Shown: positions 1 through 8,188 of the stretch, one piece after another | Numbering within the stretch: the stretch's first letter is position 1 | Layout of the letters: each line of letters starts with the position of its first letter | Assembly: GCA_029959615.1 (NCBI GenBank) | Contig: JASCOD010000001.1 | Location: 806,001-870,000, forward strand | Reading direction: 5' to 3' | Source: Flavobacteriaceae bacterium PS02338 | Lineage (GTDB): Bacteria; Bacteroidota; Bacteroidia; Sphingobacteriales; Sphingobacteriaceae | Length of the DNA stretch: 64,000 nucleotides | Notes under the pieces: model-generated | Seen by the model: only the letters and a program-made list of their open reading frames with translations | Told to the model about the DNA's origin: nothing | The model's database searches: none | Program-made: the position numbers and the translations under genes

Positions 1-711
1 GTTATCGATTAATATAAAGAAAACCGGGGTGGTGTCATTAATGAGCGGAAATACTTTTTTCTTGATCAGCTCATGAGAAAAAAGAGGGGCATCAGCACTT
101 CCGTTAATCCAATCTAAGTAATTGTTCTCCACAAACTTTGAGTATTGCATATTGGCTTCTGCCTTCTGCATGGTCAAAATCTCATGCATTTGAGGATCGT
201 CTAATTTTTCTAGTTCTAACTCCCAGAAAACTAATTTTTTATAAACATCTACCCATTCATCATAGCTTAACTTGTCGTTTAAAGTCATGCCAATGTTTCT
301 AAAATCTTGCTGATAAGCTGATGATGTTTTTTCGCTCACCAAACGCTTATTGTCAATCAGTTTTTTGATGGTCAATAAAACCTGCTTTGGATTTACCGGC
401 TTAATCAAGTAATCATCTATTTTAGAACCGATGGCATCTTCCATCAGGTTTTCTTCTTCGCTTTTGGTGATGAGCACCACGGGAACATCAGAACGAATAT
501 TCTTAATGGCAGAGAGCGTTTCCAGACCAGTTAAACCTGGCATGTTTTCATCTAAAAAGACCAAATCGAAATGTTCTTTTCCAAAAGCCTCTAAGGCATC
601 ATTGCCATTTGTGAACGTACTTACAGCGTAGCCTTTTTCGTTCAGTAATAAAATATGAGGTTTTAATAAGTTAATTTCATCATCGGCCCACAATATCTTC
701 GTTTCCTGCAT
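1..711 (-). CDS. porX: PorX, response regulator with PglZ domain (C-terminal part cut off by window edge)
   Basis: Only the first 237 codons lie in the window; the gene continues past base 1. Residues 1-120 form a CheY-like receiver: acidic pair D10-D11, phosphoacceptor D54 in the motif FLDENMPG, and a conserved lysine in YLIKPVNP. A helical linker follows, and at the edge the sequence reaches PVFFILIDN, where the PglZ (alkaline phosphatase-like) domain begins in this family. PorX with kinase PorY controls type IX secretion genes in Bacteroidota. The start at 711 is the only ATG ahead of the receiver fold. It is divergent from the HD gene at 823. Identification is by recalled family architecture. 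Confidence 0.88.
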   Translation of the reverse strand, partial: MQETKILWADDEINLLKPHILLLNEKGYAVSTFTNGNDALEAFGKEHFDLVFLDENMPGLTGLETLSAIKNIRSDVPVVLITKSEEENLMEDAIGSKIDDYLIKPVNPKQVLLTIKKLIDNKRLVSEKTSSAYQQDFRNIGMTLNDKLSYDEWVDVYKKLVFWELELEKLDDPQMHEILTMQKAEANMQYSKFVENNYLDWINGSADAPLFSHELIKKKVFPLINDTTPVFFILIDN

Positions 712-822
712 TTTATATCCTTTTTGTGTAAATTAAGAGATTAAAAAGCGCTTAGCTTTTCTACTGTCGATAAAATTAGCAATTTTTGTACCGCATATAC
801 TTTTTTTAACCCTTTTTAAGAT

Positions 823-2046
823 TTGAACAAAAAGAAAATCATTAACGACCCAGTTTATGGGTTTATCTCCATACCCTCAGAACTAGTTTTTGACCTTATT
901 TCACATCGCTATTTTCAGCGTTTAAGGTACATTAAGCAGTTGGCGATGACCCATATTGTGTATCCAGGCGCATTAAATACCAGGTTTCATCATGCTTTGG
1001 GGGCAATGCACTTAATGAGCTTGGCTCTAGAAGTGTTAAAAAGCAAAGGTCACGAGATCAGTCCAGAAGAAGAAGAGGCCGCAACGATTGCTATTTTATT
1101 GCACGATATTGGTCATGGACCATTTTCTCATGCTTTGGAGCACACTTTGGTACGAGGAATTAAACACGAAGATATTTCGCTGTTAATGATGGATAAGTTG
1201 AACGAAGAGTTTAACGGAAGGTTAACTACCGCAATTAATATCTTTAAAGGAAAATACCATAGAAAGTTTTTCTGTCAGTTAATTTCTGGTCAGGTAGATT
1301 TAGATAGGATGGACTATCTTAATCGGGACAGTTTTTATACAGGGGTTAGCGAAGGCGTCATCAGTTTTGACCGTATCATTAAAATGTTCAACATTGTTGA
1401 CGATCAATTGGTGGTTGAAGAAAAGGGGATTTATTCTGTAGAGAAATTTTTAATTGCCCGCCGTTTGATGTATTGGCAGGTTTATTTGCATAAGACCGTA
1501 ATTGCCGGAGAACAGCTTTTGGTTAAAATACTAGAAAGGGCAAAAGAACTCTCTTCTAAAGGAATAGACTTGTTTGCTACTCCCGCTTTACAACACTTTC
1601 TGAAAGGAGATGTGAATGAAATGAATTTCTTTGAGGAGGAAATTCATTTGCAGCAATTCTCTAAACTCGATGATCAGGATATCTATGCATCTGTAAAAGT
1701 GTGGGAAGATAGTGAGGATTTTGTCTTGTCTCAGCTTTGTAAGATGTTGAATGCCCGTAAGTTGTATAAGGTAGAAATTAGTAACGAAGCACCTAAGCCC
1801 GAACGATTAAAGCTGTTGAGATCCCAAACAGCGGCATCTTTAGGCATCAATGAAGAAAATCTTGCTTATTTTGTGTTTACAGATACCATTACTAACCGTG
1901 CCTACAATGCCGAAAGCAGTAATATTAATATTTTAATGAAAAATGGATCTTTATCAGATATTGCTAAAGCATCAGATTTATCTAATTTAGAATCATTAGA
2001 CAGAACGGTGAAAAAGCATATATTATGCTACGTGAGAGGTATTTAG
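823..2046 (+). CDS. HD-domain phosphohydrolase (dGTPase-like)
   Basis: A 407-residue soluble protein of the HD superfamily. Metal-binding motifs are visible in order: RFHHALG near residue 55, HDIGHGPFSHALEH near residue 95 (the HD pair), and DRMDYLNRD near residue 165. This layout is that of dNTP triphosphohydrolase-like proteins, which hydrolyse nucleotides with divalent metal; the actual substrate is unknown. The start is TTG: an in-frame TAA lies two codons upstream (817-819), and the next ATG would remove over 40 conserved residues. It precedes lpxD by about 100 bases, a neighbourhood I associate with Bacteroidota. Confidence 0.85.
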   Translation: MNKKKIINDPVYGFISIPSELVFDLISHRYFQRLRYIKQLAMTHIVYPGALNTRFHHALGAMHLMSLALEVLKSKGHEISPEEEEAATIAILLHDIGHGPFSHALEHTLVRGIKHEDISLLMMDKLNEEFNGRLTTAINIFKGKYHRKFFCQLISGQVDLDRMDYLNRDSFYTGVSEGVISFDRIIKMFNIVDDQLVVEEKGIYSVEKFLIARRLMYWQVYLHKTVIAGEQLLVKILERAKELSSKGIDLFATPALQHFLKGDVNEMNFFEEEIHLQQFSKLDDQDIYASVKVWEDSEDFVLSQLCKMLNARKLYKVEISNEAPKPERLKLLRSQTAASLGINEENLAYFVFTDTITNRAYNAESSNINILMKNGSLSDIAKASDLSNLESLDRTVKKHILCYVRGI

Positions 2047-2113
2047 CAATTTTTAACAAAATAATGAGACAAATTCCCCGTTAATTCGTCTTACTAATAC
2101 CAAGGATTGATAA

Positions 2114-2144
2114 TTTGTTCATATCGATTTAACATTTAACTTTG
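2114..2144 (+). promoter_or_regulatory. Bacteroidota-type promoter for the lpx genes
   Basis: TTG at 2114-2116 is followed after exactly 20 bases by TAACTTTG (2137-2144), which fits the Bacteroidota primary sigma consensus TTG-N19/20-TAnnTTTG. The predicted transcription start falls about five bases after the -7 box, on or next to the lpxD ATG at 2149. Confidence 0.6.
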
Positions 2145-2148
2145 TAAC

Positions 2149-3222
2149 ATGCAATTTACTGCCAAGCAGATAGGCGAATTTTTAAACGGAACAATAGAAG
2201 GCGATGAAAACGCTAAAGTGAGTACGCTTTCTAAAATAGAGGATGGCAAGCTTGGCTCTCTTTGTTTTTTATCTAATCCTAAGTACGAGAACTTCCTTTA
2301 CACTACGGAAGCTTCTGTTGTGATCGTATCTAAAGATTTTGTGCCCACCCAACCCACCAAGAGTACGCTGGTAAAAGTACAGGATCCTTATAGTGCATTT
2401 TCTGTGTTACTGGATAAGTATAACGAAGTAGCGAATATGAATAATGATGAGGTTGGTATCCACAACTCTTCGTATGTTCATCCAACGGCTACCATTGGGC
2501 AAAATGTTTACATAGGACCTTTTTGTTGCGTAGAACAAAATGTAGTAATTGGCGATAACGTTAAGGTTTACGCACAGACCTATATTGGTGCTGATAGTAA
2601 GATTGGCAGTAACTGCGTATTTTTTTCTGGCGTTAAATTGTATAAGCAAACTATTGTTGGGGATAGGGTGGTGATTCACTCTAATACCGTAGTAGGTAGT
2701 GATGGCTTTGGTTTTGCTCCACAAAAAGACGGTTCTTACAACAAGATTCCCCAAATAGGAAACGTTGTAATAGAGGATGATGTAGAAATTGGCGCTAATA
2801 CAAGTATTGATAGGGCAACCATGGGATCTACCTTTGTGCGTAAAGGTGTTAAGTTAGATAACCTGATCCAGATAGCACATAATGTTGATGTTGGTGCCCA
2901 CTCGGTGGTGGCTGCGCAAACAGGTATTTCTGGAAGTACCAAACTTGGCGATAATTCGGTTATTGGCGGCCAGGTAGGCATTGCAGGCCATTTGAATTTG
3001 GGTAAAAGAACCCAAGTAGGTGCCCAAGCGGGAATAAATTTTGATACTGAAGAAAATAAACAATGGCACGGAAGTCCGGCACAACCGTTAAAAGAATGGA
3101 TGCGCTCTACCGTGATATTTAAAAAGTTGCCAGAAGTTGATAAAAGGGTAAGAGAGCTAGAAGCTAAAATAGCAGCGCTTACTGCTATGGTAGAGAAAAT
3201 GACAACAACACAAACATCATAA
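2149..3222 (+). CDS. lpxD: UDP-3-O-(3-hydroxyacyl)glucosamine N-acyltransferase LpxD
   Basis: Third enzyme of lipid A synthesis: transfers a 3-hydroxyacyl chain from acyl-ACP to the 2-amino group of UDP-3-O-acylglucosamine, in the cytoplasm. Residues 1-100 match the N-terminal uridine-binding domain; residues 105-310 are left-handed beta-helix hexapeptide repeats; a C-terminal helix follows. The probable catalytic base is H244 in QIAHNVD, equivalent to H239 of E. coli. The length of 357 is normal. Its TAA overlaps the lpxC-fabZ ATG by one base (TAATG), so the genes are translationally coupled. Confidence 0.96.
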   Translation: MQFTAKQIGEFLNGTIEGDENAKVSTLSKIEDGKLGSLCFLSNPKYENFLYTTEASVVIVSKDFVPTQPTKSTLVKVQDPYSAFSVLLDKYNEVANMNNDEVGIHNSSYVHPTATIGQNVYIGPFCCVEQNVVIGDNVKVYAQTYIGADSKIGSNCVFFSGVKLYKQTIVGDRVVIHSNTVVGSDGFGFAPQKDGSYNKIPQIGNVVIEDDVEIGANTSIDRATMGSTFVRKGVKLDNLIQIAHNVDVGAHSVVAAQTGISGSTKLGDNSVIGGQVGIAGHLNLGKRTQVGAQAGINFDTEENKQWHGSPAQPLKEWMRSTVIFKKLPEVDKRVRELEAKIAALTAMVEKMTTTQTS

Positions 3223-4634
3223 TGAACGTTAAGCAAAGAACTATAAAAGGCGAGATCTCGGTTAAGGGAGTTGGGCTACATACAGGTGCCAATGTAACTT
3301 TAACTTTTTGCCCAGCACCAGAAAATCACGGATTTAAATTTCAGCGAGTTGATTTGCCCGGGGAACCAATTATTGATGCAGATTGCGATAATGTAACTGA
3401 TACTGCTAGAGGAACTACCATTACCCAAAATGGCGCAAGTGTAAGTACCGTAGAGCACGTAATGGCTTCTTTGGTGGGAATGGACCTAGATAATGTTCTG
3501 ATTAAAGTTAATGGTCCGGAAACCCCAATTATGGACGGTAGTTCGATAAAGTTTATTGAAGTACTGGAACAAGTTGGAATAGCTTTGCAAAGCGCAGACA
3601 GAGAGTACTATACCATTCCTCATAATATTACCTATACCGAGCCGGAAAGAAGCGTTGAAATTGTGGCTATGCCGTTAGACGATTATCGTTTTACTTGCAT
3701 GATCGACTATAATTCTCCGGTTTTGGGTAGCCAGCATGCAGGGATCACCACTATTGGCGAATTTAAAAAGGAAATTGCTTCATGTAGAACTTTCTGTTTC
3801 TTACATGAATTAGAATATCAATTACAGCACAACCTCATTAAGGGAGGCGACTTGAATAACGCCATTGTAATTGTAGATAAAGAAGTAACCAAAGAGGAAT
3901 TGCAACATTTGGCGAAAATCTTTAATCGCGAAGAAATTGATGTTGCCCCACAAGGTATTTTAAATAATATGGAATTGCGCTATCAAAATGAGCCTGCCCG
4001 TCATAAATTATTAGATATGATTGGTGATTTGGCTTTGGTAGGCGTTCATTTAAAGGGCCATATTATGGCGGCAAGACCTGGTCATGCAGCCAACGTTGCT
4101 TTTGCCAAAAAAATAAAAGCGGCAATTAAAAAAGAGAAAGGCAAAAAGAAGTTAAATACCTACGATGTAAATGCGAAGCCGCTTTACGATGTGGTAGATA
4201 TCATGAAGATTTTGCCGCACAGACAACCTTTTCTATTTGTAGACAAGGTATTGGAGCTTAGTAAAACTCACGTGGTTGGCGTTAAAAACGTAACCATGAA
4301 CGAAGAATTCTTTAAAGGCCATTTCCCTGGTGCACCAGTTTTTCCTGGTGTAATACAGATTGAAGCCATGGCACAAACAGGAGGTATTCTTGTGTTGAGT
4401 ACTGTTCCTGATCCAGAAAATTACCTAACTTACTTCCTTAAAATAGATAATGTGCGTTTTAGAGCGCAGGTTCTCCCAGGAGATACCATTGTTTTTAGGT
4501 GTGATTTGGTAGAACCGATGAGAAGAGGAATTGCACAAATGAAAGGTGTTGGAATGGTAGGGGAAAAAGTTGTAGTAGAGGCAGAGATGATGGCACAAAT
4601 TGTTAAAGTTAAAGAAAGCGAAATCACGAAATGA
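3222..4634 (+). CDS. lpxC-fabZ: Bifunctional LpxC-FabZ: UDP-3-O-acyl-GlcNAc deacetylase fused to 3-hydroxyacyl-ACP dehydratase
   Basis: Residues 1-310 are LpxC, the zinc deacetylase and committed step of lipid A synthesis, with zinc ligands in VEHVMASLVGMD and in HKLLDMIGD. From about residue 320 a hotdog-fold FabZ follows, with catalytic H333 in LPHRQPF and E381 in QIEAMAQ after GHFPGAPVFPG. FabZ dehydrates 3-hydroxyacyl-ACP for fatty acid elongation, so the fusion joins two enzymes that compete for the same acyl pool. The fusion is characteristic of Bacteroidota. It overlaps lpxD by one base and lpxA by four (ATGA). Confidence 0.97.
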   Translation: MNVKQRTIKGEISVKGVGLHTGANVTLTFCPAPENHGFKFQRVDLPGEPIIDADCDNVTDTARGTTITQNGASVSTVEHVMASLVGMDLDNVLIKVNGPETPIMDGSSIKFIEVLEQVGIALQSADREYYTIPHNITYTEPERSVEIVAMPLDDYRFTCMIDYNSPVLGSQHAGITTIGEFKKEIASCRTFCFLHELEYQLQHNLIKGGDLNNAIVIVDKEVTKEELQHLAKIFNREEIDVAPQGILNNMELRYQNEPARHKLLDMIGDLALVGVHLKGHIMAARPGHAANVAFAKKIKAAIKKEKGKKKLNTYDVNAKPLYDVVDIMKILPHRQPFLFVDKVLELSKTHVVGVKNVTMNEEFFKGHFPGAPVFPGVIQIEAMAQTGGILVLSTVPDPENYLTYFLKIDNVRFRAQVLPGDTIVFRCDLVEPMRRGIAQMKGVGMVGEKVVVEAEMMAQIVKVKESEITK

Positions 4635-5416
4635 TACAACCCCTAGCATATATCCACCCGCAGGCTAAAATTGCGGATAATGTAGTAGTAGAGCCATTTG
4701 CGGTGATACACAAAGATGTCGAAATTGGCGAAGGAACTTGGATTGGTTCAAACGTAGTCATCATGGATGGCGCTCGTATTGGAAAGAACTGTCGTATATT
4801 TCCTGGTTCCGTAATTTCTGGTGTGCCACAAGATTTAAAGTTTGCTGGAGAAATCACTACAGCAGAAATTGGCGATAATACCACTATCCGCGAATGCGTA
4901 ACCATTAACAGGGGTACAAAAGATAAGTGGAAAACGGTAGTGGGTAGCAACTGCTTGATACAAGCATACTCACATATTGCCCATGATTGTTTGGTGGGTA
5001 ATAACTGTATATTTTCTAACAGCACTACCTTAGCAGGGCATATTACCATTGGTGATTATGTTGTGCTGGCAGGTTTGGTTGCCATTCACCAATTTGTGAA
5101 AGTTGGCTCGCATGCCTTTGTAACTGGAGGCTCGTTGGTTCGTAAAGATGTTCCTCCTTATGTTAAGGCCGCAAGAGAACCGCTTTCTTATGTAGGGATC
5201 AATTCAGTTGGTTTGCGTCGCAGAGGTTTCTCTTCTGATCAGATCAATGAAATACAAGAAATTTACCGCGTACTTTTCGTTAAGAACAACAATGTAACCA
5301 AGGCCCTAGATATGATAGAGGCAGAATTCCAACCTACTGAAATTCGTGATGAGATTGTTGATTTTATACGCAACTCGAATAGAGGCGTAATGAGGGGTTT
5401 TGGCTCTGGTAGCTAA
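4631..5416 (+). CDS. lpxA: UDP-N-acetylglucosamine O-acyltransferase LpxA
   Basis: First step of lipid A synthesis: acyl transfer from 3-hydroxyacyl-ACP to the 3-OH of UDP-GlcNAc. The 261 residues are mostly hexapeptide repeats (residues 5-190) forming a left-handed beta-helix, followed by a helical C-terminal domain. Catalytic H118 sits in AHDCLVGN, matching H125 of E. coli. The start overlaps the lpxC-fabZ stop in an ATGA, completing a tightly coupled lpxD / lpxC-fabZ / lpxA unit. Confidence 0.97.
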   Translation: MIQPLAYIHPQAKIADNVVVEPFAVIHKDVEIGEGTWIGSNVVIMDGARIGKNCRIFPGSVISGVPQDLKFAGEITTAEIGDNTTIRECVTINRGTKDKWKTVVGSNCLIQAYSHIAHDCLVGNNCIFSNSTTLAGHITIGDYVVLAGLVAIHQFVKVGSHAFVTGGSLVRKDVPPYVKAAREPLSYVGINSVGLRRRGFSSDQINEIQEIYRVLFVKNNNVTKALDMIEAEFQPTEIRDEIVDFIRNSNRGVMRGFGSGS

Positions 5417-5495
5417 ATTAGATATGCAACCAGCAAGGGCTACTATATTGTAGCTCATGCTAGCTTCATCACCTTTAAAAACAAACATTACTCTA

Positions 5496-6113
5496 ATGAG
5501 AATTATCCTTGAGAATTTAGGTAGACGATTTAATAAAGAGTGGATCTTTAAAGATATCAGCTACGTTTTTTCTCAAGGACAGAAATATGCCATACTAGGA
5601 CCAAATGGTTCTGGTAAATCTACTTTGCTAAGTGTTTTGCTTGGCAATTTAACGCCTTCGGAGGGCAAGATCAACTACAGCGATCAAACGGAAATTCTTC
5701 CTGAACATATCTTTAGCTCCATTAGTTTAGCTGCTCCCTACCTAGACTTGGTAGAGGAATTTACCTTACAAGAAACCATAGATTTTCACTTCAAATTTAA
5801 AAACTACCAAGAAGGCTTTAATGCAGCTTCGGTGTTAGATTTGTTGGCTTTAAGCAAGGCTGAAGATAAGCCTTTGAAATATTTTTCTTCTGGTATGAAG
5901 CAGCGGACTAAGCTTGCGTTGGCTTTTTGCGCTGATACACCTATTTTAGTTTTAGATGAGCCCACCTCAAATTTAGATACTCAAGGAACAGATTGGTACT
6001 TAAGCCTAGTCGATAAATTTGCGAAAAACAGATTGGTTTTGGTAGGGTCAAACCAGTCTTATGAGTACGATTTTTGCGAGCGGCATTTGAATATCCTTGA
6101 CTACAAAAAGTAA
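5496..6113 (+). CDS. ABC transporter ATP-binding protein
   Basis: A single nucleotide-binding domain of 205 residues: Walker A GPNGSGKST (35-43), signature YFSSGMKQR, Walker B LVLDEPTS. An in-frame ATG exists 39 bases upstream (5457), but the conserved beta strand (RIILENLG) begins directly after the ATG at 5496, so I prefer that start. No permease gene adjoins it, so the partner and substrate are unknown. It follows lpxA by 79 bases and may be cotranscribed; a role in envelope transport is only a guess from position. Confidence 0.85.
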   Translation: MRIILENLGRRFNKEWIFKDISYVFSQGQKYAILGPNGSGKSTLLSVLLGNLTPSEGKINYSDQTEILPEHIFSSISLAAPYLDLVEEFTLQETIDFHFKFKNYQEGFNAASVLDLLALSKAEDKPLKYFSSGMKQRTKLALAFCADTPILVLDEPTSNLDTQGTDWYLSLVDKFAKNRLVLVGSNQSYEYDFCERHLNILDYKK

Positions 6114-6190
6114 AATTTATATGATAAATGTGCCAAAACATAGGTTTAAACCCAATTAAAGCACATTGTAAAAATATTTCAAATTCACTA

Positions 6191-6221
6191 TTGTGTAATT
6201 GAAATATTGTTTTTACCTTTG
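6191..6221 (+). promoter_or_regulatory. Bacteroidota-type promoter in the ABC gene/efp gap
   Basis: TTG (6191-6193), a 20-base spacer, then TACCTTTG (6214-6221): a perfect match to the TTG-N19/20-TAnnTTTG consensus. It lies about 300 bases before efp and ahead of an intrinsic terminator, so it probably drives a separate short transcript. Confidence 0.55.
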
Positions 6222-6225
6222 CGGC

Positions 6226-6447
6226 ACGAAATAAGGGCAAAATATTAAAGTTCAAATTTCAGAAAATGCCAGAGGCATTTGATATAAAATAGAAATACAA
6301 GTACCAAAGTTTTATCAATTGAAACGAAGAGTTAAGGTTGATGTAAGAACGGAGGATACATATAAAGAGAAAAATAAATTTTCATAGTTTAGTTTTAGGT
6401 TTAGGTTGATTGTGGCTTCGGAGTGGTTCCCGAAGCCATCTTTTTTT
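6226..6447 (+). ncRNA. Candidate small RNA or efp leader RNA
   Basis: The 404-base gap between the ABC gene and efp holds a consensus promoter (6191-6221) and, about 220 bases on, a strong hairpin with a T run (6413-6447). I see no convincing reading frame between them. The interval is therefore a candidate small RNA of about 222 nt. It could instead be an attenuated leader of efp. I could not match it to a named RNA family. Confidence 0.35.
6413..6447 (+). terminator. Intrinsic terminator upstream of efp
   Basis: Stem GGCTTCGG (6414-6421) pairs with CCGAAGCC (6430-6437), followed by seven T (6441-6447). Confidence 0.7.
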
Positions 6448-6463
6448 GCACTAAATTTTAAAA

Positions 6464-6481
6464 ATTGTTTTTACCTTGCAG
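6464..6481 (+). promoter_or_regulatory. Possible efp promoter
   Basis: The run ATTGTTTTTACCTT is repeated here from the upstream promoter (6207-6220). The -7 box reads TACCTTGC rather than TACCTTTG, and the -33 element is unclear. It is 37 bases before the efp start, so it is the likelier direct promoter of efp. Confidence 0.35.
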
Positions 6482-6517
6482 CGTTAAAAATAAAAAGTAT
6501 TTAAGTATAAATTAGTA

Positions 6518-7078
6518 ATGGCAAAGGCATCAGAAATAAAAACAGGTAATATCCTTCGAGTTAATAACGAATTGGTAACTGTTGATGAGTGGAATCACCG
6601 CACACCAGGTAAAGGCGGTGCTTTTTACACTGGAAAATTTCGTAACATTAAAACAGGTAGACTTGTAGAAGCACGTATGAATACCGACGAAGCTGTTGAG
6701 ATCTGTCGTGTAGAAACAAATGATTACCAATACTTATATGAAGAAGGTGATTCTTTAGTGGTAATGGATAACAACAGTTACGAGCAGTTTAATGTTTCAA
6801 AATCACTTTTTGGTAATGCGATTAAATTCCTTAAAGAAGGAATGACTGTAATTGTTTCTATCGAAAGCGAGGAGCCTATTATGGCACAGTTACCAAACTT
6901 CGCTGAATTTGAAATTACTTATTCGGAGCCTGCGGTAAAAGGAGATACTTCTACAAATGCATTGAAAGCGGCAACGTTGGAAAATGGAGTAGAGGTTAAA
7001 GTTCCTTTGTTTGTAAACCAAGGTGATAAAATTAAAGTAGATACGCGTACTGGTGAGTATGTAGAGCGTGTAAAATAG
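6518..7078 (+). CDS. efp: Translation elongation factor P
   Basis: EF-P binds ribosomes stalled at polyproline stretches, between the P and E sites, and promotes peptide bond formation. The 186 residues match the family length: a KOW-like N-terminal domain, then two OB domains. The tip loop is TPGKGGAFYTGK, with K32 at the position that is modified in many bacteria; no modification enzyme gene is seen nearby. The ATG at 6518 gives the standard N-terminus. A terminator follows at 7115. Confidence 0.96.
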   Translation: MAKASEIKTGNILRVNNELVTVDEWNHRTPGKGGAFYTGKFRNIKTGRLVEARMNTDEAVEICRVETNDYQYLYEEGDSLVVMDNNSYEQFNVSKSLFGNAIKFLKEGMTVIVSIESEEPIMAQLPNFAEFEITYSEPAVKGDTSTNALKAATLENGVEVKVPLFVNQGDKIKVDTRTGEYVERVK

Positions 7079-7114
7079 GATCAGGATTACTTACCTTGAT
7101 CTTAAATAAAATTG

Positions 7115-7146
7115 ATGGCTTTGGATAGATTTCCAAGGCCATTTTT
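7115..7146 (+). terminator. Intrinsic terminator after efp
   Basis: ATGGCTTTGGA (7115-7125) pairs with TCCAAGGCCAT with one wobble or mismatch, followed by a run of T. Confidence 0.65.
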
Positions 7147-7164
7147 TATAACTTAGTATTTTCG

Positions 7165-7195
7165 CTGTCATCCAGAGCGCAGCGAAGGATCCATA
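7165..7195. repeat. Half copy of the dispersed GTCAT...GAAGGAT repeat
   Basis: It shares the pattern GTCATnC-AGcg-AGCGAAG-ATC with copies at 28209, 40094 and 59913. Only one arm is present. Confidence 0.45.
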
Positions 7196-7215
7196 AAGAA
7201 CATCCATCACTAATT

Positions 7216-7779
7216 GTGGCAGATAAATCAACTATTAGAAAGCAAGTTTTACAGCAAAGAAAAGCGTTATTAGACGATGAGTTCTTGTCATTGAACCAAT
7301 TGCTTTTGGCGCAGTTTAAAACGCTTGATTTTTCGGGAGTTAGCAGTATCCATGTTTTTTTACCTATTGTAAAGAAGCGAGAGCCCGATACTTTTTTAAT
7401 GATAGATTGGTTGCAGCAAAATCACCCGAAGATCCATATTGTGGTTTCTAGGGCAAATTTTGAGGATCATTCCATGAGCCACCATCCTTTTAGTAAGAAA
7501 GATTTAAAAGAAAATTCCTACCATATTCCTGAGCCGCAAACTACGACTATTTTTGAGGGGAAAATTGATATGGTTTTGGTTCCCTTACTCGCTTTTGATC
7601 AGAAGGGGTATAGAGTAGGCTACGGGAAAGGCTTTTATGACAGGTTTCTATCAGGCATTAAGGCTCAAAGCGTAGGGATTTCTCTATTTGAAGTTAACTT
7701 GGATGAAATTTCAGATGTGCATAAAGATGATGTTCGTTTAGATTTATGCCTTACGCCAAAGCAAGTTTATCGATGGTAG
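7216..7779 (+). CDS. 5-formyltetrahydrofolate cyclo-ligase
   Basis: Converts 5-formyl-THF to 5,10-methenyl-THF with ATP, returning folate to the one-carbon pool. The 187 residues fit the family. The C-terminal signature VPLLAFDQKGYRVGYGKGFYDRFL is present in pieces: the basic, glycine-rich GYGKGFYDR segment is the ATP-binding motif. The start is GTG at 7216, just after a repeat remnant. It probably has its own promoter, as a terminator separates it from efp. Confidence 0.92.
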   Translation: MADKSTIRKQVLQQRKALLDDEFLSLNQLLLAQFKTLDFSGVSSIHVFLPIVKKREPDTFLMIDWLQQNHPKIHIVVSRANFEDHSMSHHPFSKKDLKENSYHIPEPQTTTIFEGKIDMVLVPLLAFDQKGYRVGYGKGFYDRFLSGIKAQSVGISLFEVNLDEISDVHKDDVRLDLCLTPKQVYRW

Positions 7780-7903
7780 GCTCTCTTCTGTCTTTGAGAA
7801 AACAGAGGGCATGCGTATTTGGGCTACATTTCGATGCTAAGAAAAAGATGGTTGAACAAGAAGGCTAAGTTTTTCCAACCCATATGGCTTTAAATCTTTT
7901 TTA

Positions 7904-7911
7904 TACCTTTG
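7904..7911 (+). promoter_or_regulatory. -7 promoter element TACCTTTG
   Basis: A perfect -7 box 21 bases before the ATG at 7933. No good -33 TTG is seen at the usual spacing. The box overlaps a potential upstream TTG start (7909), which argues that translation begins at 7933. Confidence 0.4.
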
Positions 7912-7932
7912 AACTCATTTCAAACAACAATT

Positions 7933-8094
7933 ATGGAAAAGGATTTTAGAATTACTACTGCAAAGCAATACGAAGATACCATGATCGCTATTTTTGAGAT
8001 GCAGGAGCAAGAGGAACCTTTAACTGCAAAGGAGTTGGCTGATATGGAGATTATGGCTAAGGCTGCTCAGCGTTACGAAGACGAGGAACTTTAA
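7933..8094 (+). CDS. Small acidic protein of unknown function (53 aa)
   Basis: Starts with ATG at 7933 behind a -7 promoter box. It is rich in Glu, Met and Ala, predicted helical, with no membrane segment and no cysteine. The start (DFRITTAKQYEDTMIAIFEM) resembles the N-terminal helix of HigA-type antitoxins, but the helix-turn-helix that would follow is missing and no toxin gene adjoins. It may be an antitoxin remnant or an unrelated small protein. Codon use looks genuine. Confidence 0.55.
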   Translation: MEKDFRITTAKQYEDTMIAIFEMQEQEEPLTAKELADMEIMAKAAQRYEDEEL

Positions 8095-8106
8095 CTTCTT
8101 AATTTA

Positions 8107-8188
8107 TACCGCAGATTTTACAGATTTAACCGCAGATTTAGATATTTGCGTGAACTGCTAAGAAAATCGGCGGATATCAGCGGGAAAT
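8107..8188. repeat. CCGCAGATTT-type dispersed repeat reaching into the hutG 3' end
   Basis: The segment contains CCGCAGATTTTACAGATTT, CCGCAGATTTAG and then GCGGATATCAGCGGGAAAT. The last piece recurs at 59347-59372 (CGCGACATCAGCGGGAAAT) next to further CGCAGATTT units. The repeat covers the last ten codons of hutG. Confidence 0.55.

Noticed and set aside
2736..3236. 166-codon frame on the minus strand
   Set aside because: Antisense to lpxD; the frame stays open because of the hexapeptide codon pattern of lpxD.
7909..7932. Upstream TTG start of the 53-residue protein
   Set aside because: It overlaps the predicted -7 promoter element.
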